From positions 11,031,001 to 11,095,000 of the forward strand of contig NC_135132.1 of the NCBI RefSeq assembly GCF_050908995.1: a stretch of 64,000 nt of DNA. Direction: 5' to 3'. This document shows, piece after piece, positions 63,118 through 64,000 of this stretch. The stretch is from Andrena cerasifolii (taxonomy: Eukaryota > Arthropoda > Insecta > Hymenoptera > Andrenidae). The translations under genes were made by a program, and so were the position numbers. The stretch's first letter is position 1. Each line of letters opens with the position of its first letter. Under the pieces are notes generated by a model. The model ran no database searches, was not told the DNA's origin, and saw nothing but the letters and a program-made list of their open reading frames with translations.

Positions 63118-64000
63118 ATGTTTTCTTTTCAAGTTCAAAAGCATCGTGCTCGCCTGCCGAGAGAAATGACATTGGTGAGTGTTACAATGTTTCATCTGAA
63201 TTCTCTTTGCTCACTTTGCTTTCTTTCCAATGGATCGTTTACCACGTTCCGATTTAGAGGTCTGTAGCTTTCTTTATTGTAAACGCCCGTTAGCTGTTAC
63301 ATTACTGTACATCGTATCTGAACGGAGATTCAAAGTGATAACATTGCTGGCATGTACATATTTAGTACCGATATCACTGTTTATTTTGATTTTCAAGGTC
63401 TCCGGTTACTTGTATTGAAATTAATTTTAAAGCCTACTCACTACGGCCGGCCTCGTTCTTCTACGTATCTCTATGTATCTCTTTTCTTTGTCTTCATCTT
63501 TGATGGATTCTAAAATTCCTATTAACGATAATGTAATTACGTGGTATAAATAATTTATCTGTGAAATAAATTTGCCCTACAAACTTACAGCGCGTACATA
63601 ATAGTTATGTACGAGTAGATAGCTACGCAAGTACCTGGCGTAACCACGTTATCCATACTCTTTACAGGCCAGTTCAAACAGTGAATCAAAGAATGGGAAG
63701 GATCCTCCTCAGCCAAATCACGAGCAAACAACACAATCGTCCACGCCGTCTGGATTATCGGATTTGCAAATGCAAAGTACAGAAGTAAGATCTTTACTGT
63801 TAGAATTAGCGTAACTAAGTAATTACATAGACATTAAATATACATAAATGTTTGAACCTATTAAGGTTGGCGAAATCACAGAAATGCCAGATTTTGAAAC
63901 TCTAAGCACATCCGCGGTACTTCACTACTGCAAGCATAAAATATTAAGGCCATATCTGAGATTATTAGGAGTAATGGGATTGAGACCGATGAGTGGCGAC
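63118..64000 (+). CDS. Unidentified gene, first three coding exons (runs off right edge)
   Basis: Exons 63118-63174 (MFSFQVQKHRARLPREMTL), 63668-63784 (a Ser/Gln/Asn-rich polar stretch) and 63866 to the edge join in phase 0, giving 103 codons so far. The third exon reads HYCKHKILRPYLRLLGVMGL and then RPMSGD. A polar cytoplasmic N-terminus followed by a basic-hydrophobic segment of this type recalls the N-terminus of insect gustatory receptors, whose first helix often has the form RP-L---LG--P. That identity is a guess. No other domain is visible before the window ends. Confidence 0.6.

Overview
The window is nuclear DNA of an insect, most likely a hymenopteran (bee, ant or wasp group). The evidence is spliced genes with GT-AG introns, insect-type orthologues (INDY-type carboxylate transporter, torso-type receptor kinase, profilin, NOL10), high CpG content, very many microsatellites and several small inverted-repeat DNA transposons. 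There is no bacterial, viral or CRISPR content. The order-level assignment is inference; the insect assignment is firm.

Layout from left to right: (1) 35-1517, minus, 5' part of PIGS (GPI transamidase subunit), running off the left edge. (2) 4113-6827, plus, nine-exon SLC13/INDY-type Na+/carboxylate cotransporter, 570 aa. (3) 6828-9252, intergenic, with a 31-bp perfect inverted repeat and a 680-bp terminal-inverted-repeat element. (4) 9253-12066, minus, nine-exon receptor tyrosine kinase, best read as torso, 705 aa. (5) 12640-13143, plus, Dr1/NC2-beta, divergent from torso. (6) 13702-16529, minus, seven-exon NHA/SLC9B cation-proton antiporter-like protein, 523 aa, convergent with Dr1. (7) 16530-22073, non-coding, probably the 5' region of the next gene. 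(8) 22074-45577, plus, a long multi-exon gene for a Ser/Arg/Pro-rich, largely disordered protein that I do not recognise. Thirteen exons chain in phase to a clear stop. (9) 45578-53631, a microsatellite-rich non-coding belt. (10) 53632-59144, minus, profilin, split by a 5.1-kb intron that holds a TTAA-flanked transposon. (11) 59945-62802, plus, eleven-exon NOL10, 677 aa. (12) 63118 to the right edge, plus, the first three exons of an unidentified gene, possibly a gustatory receptor.

The genes do not form a pathway. They are unrelated neighbours: housekeeping genes (PIGS, Dr1, profilin, NOL10), two membrane transporters, a developmental receptor and one uncharacterised scaffold-like gene. Exon boundaries were derived by hand from splice-site consensus. 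Every internal junction was checked for phase: the complete gene models come out as whole codon numbers, and the partial ones keep frame. At least three related fold-back repeats lie in introns of three different genes. I see no clearly new biological system. The best leads are the uncharacterised gene with its repeated Arg-Phe-Ser motifs and in-frame optional intron, the antiporter with Asp-Ser where the family's paired aspartates are expected, and a phase-coherent orphan exon inside the profilin intron.
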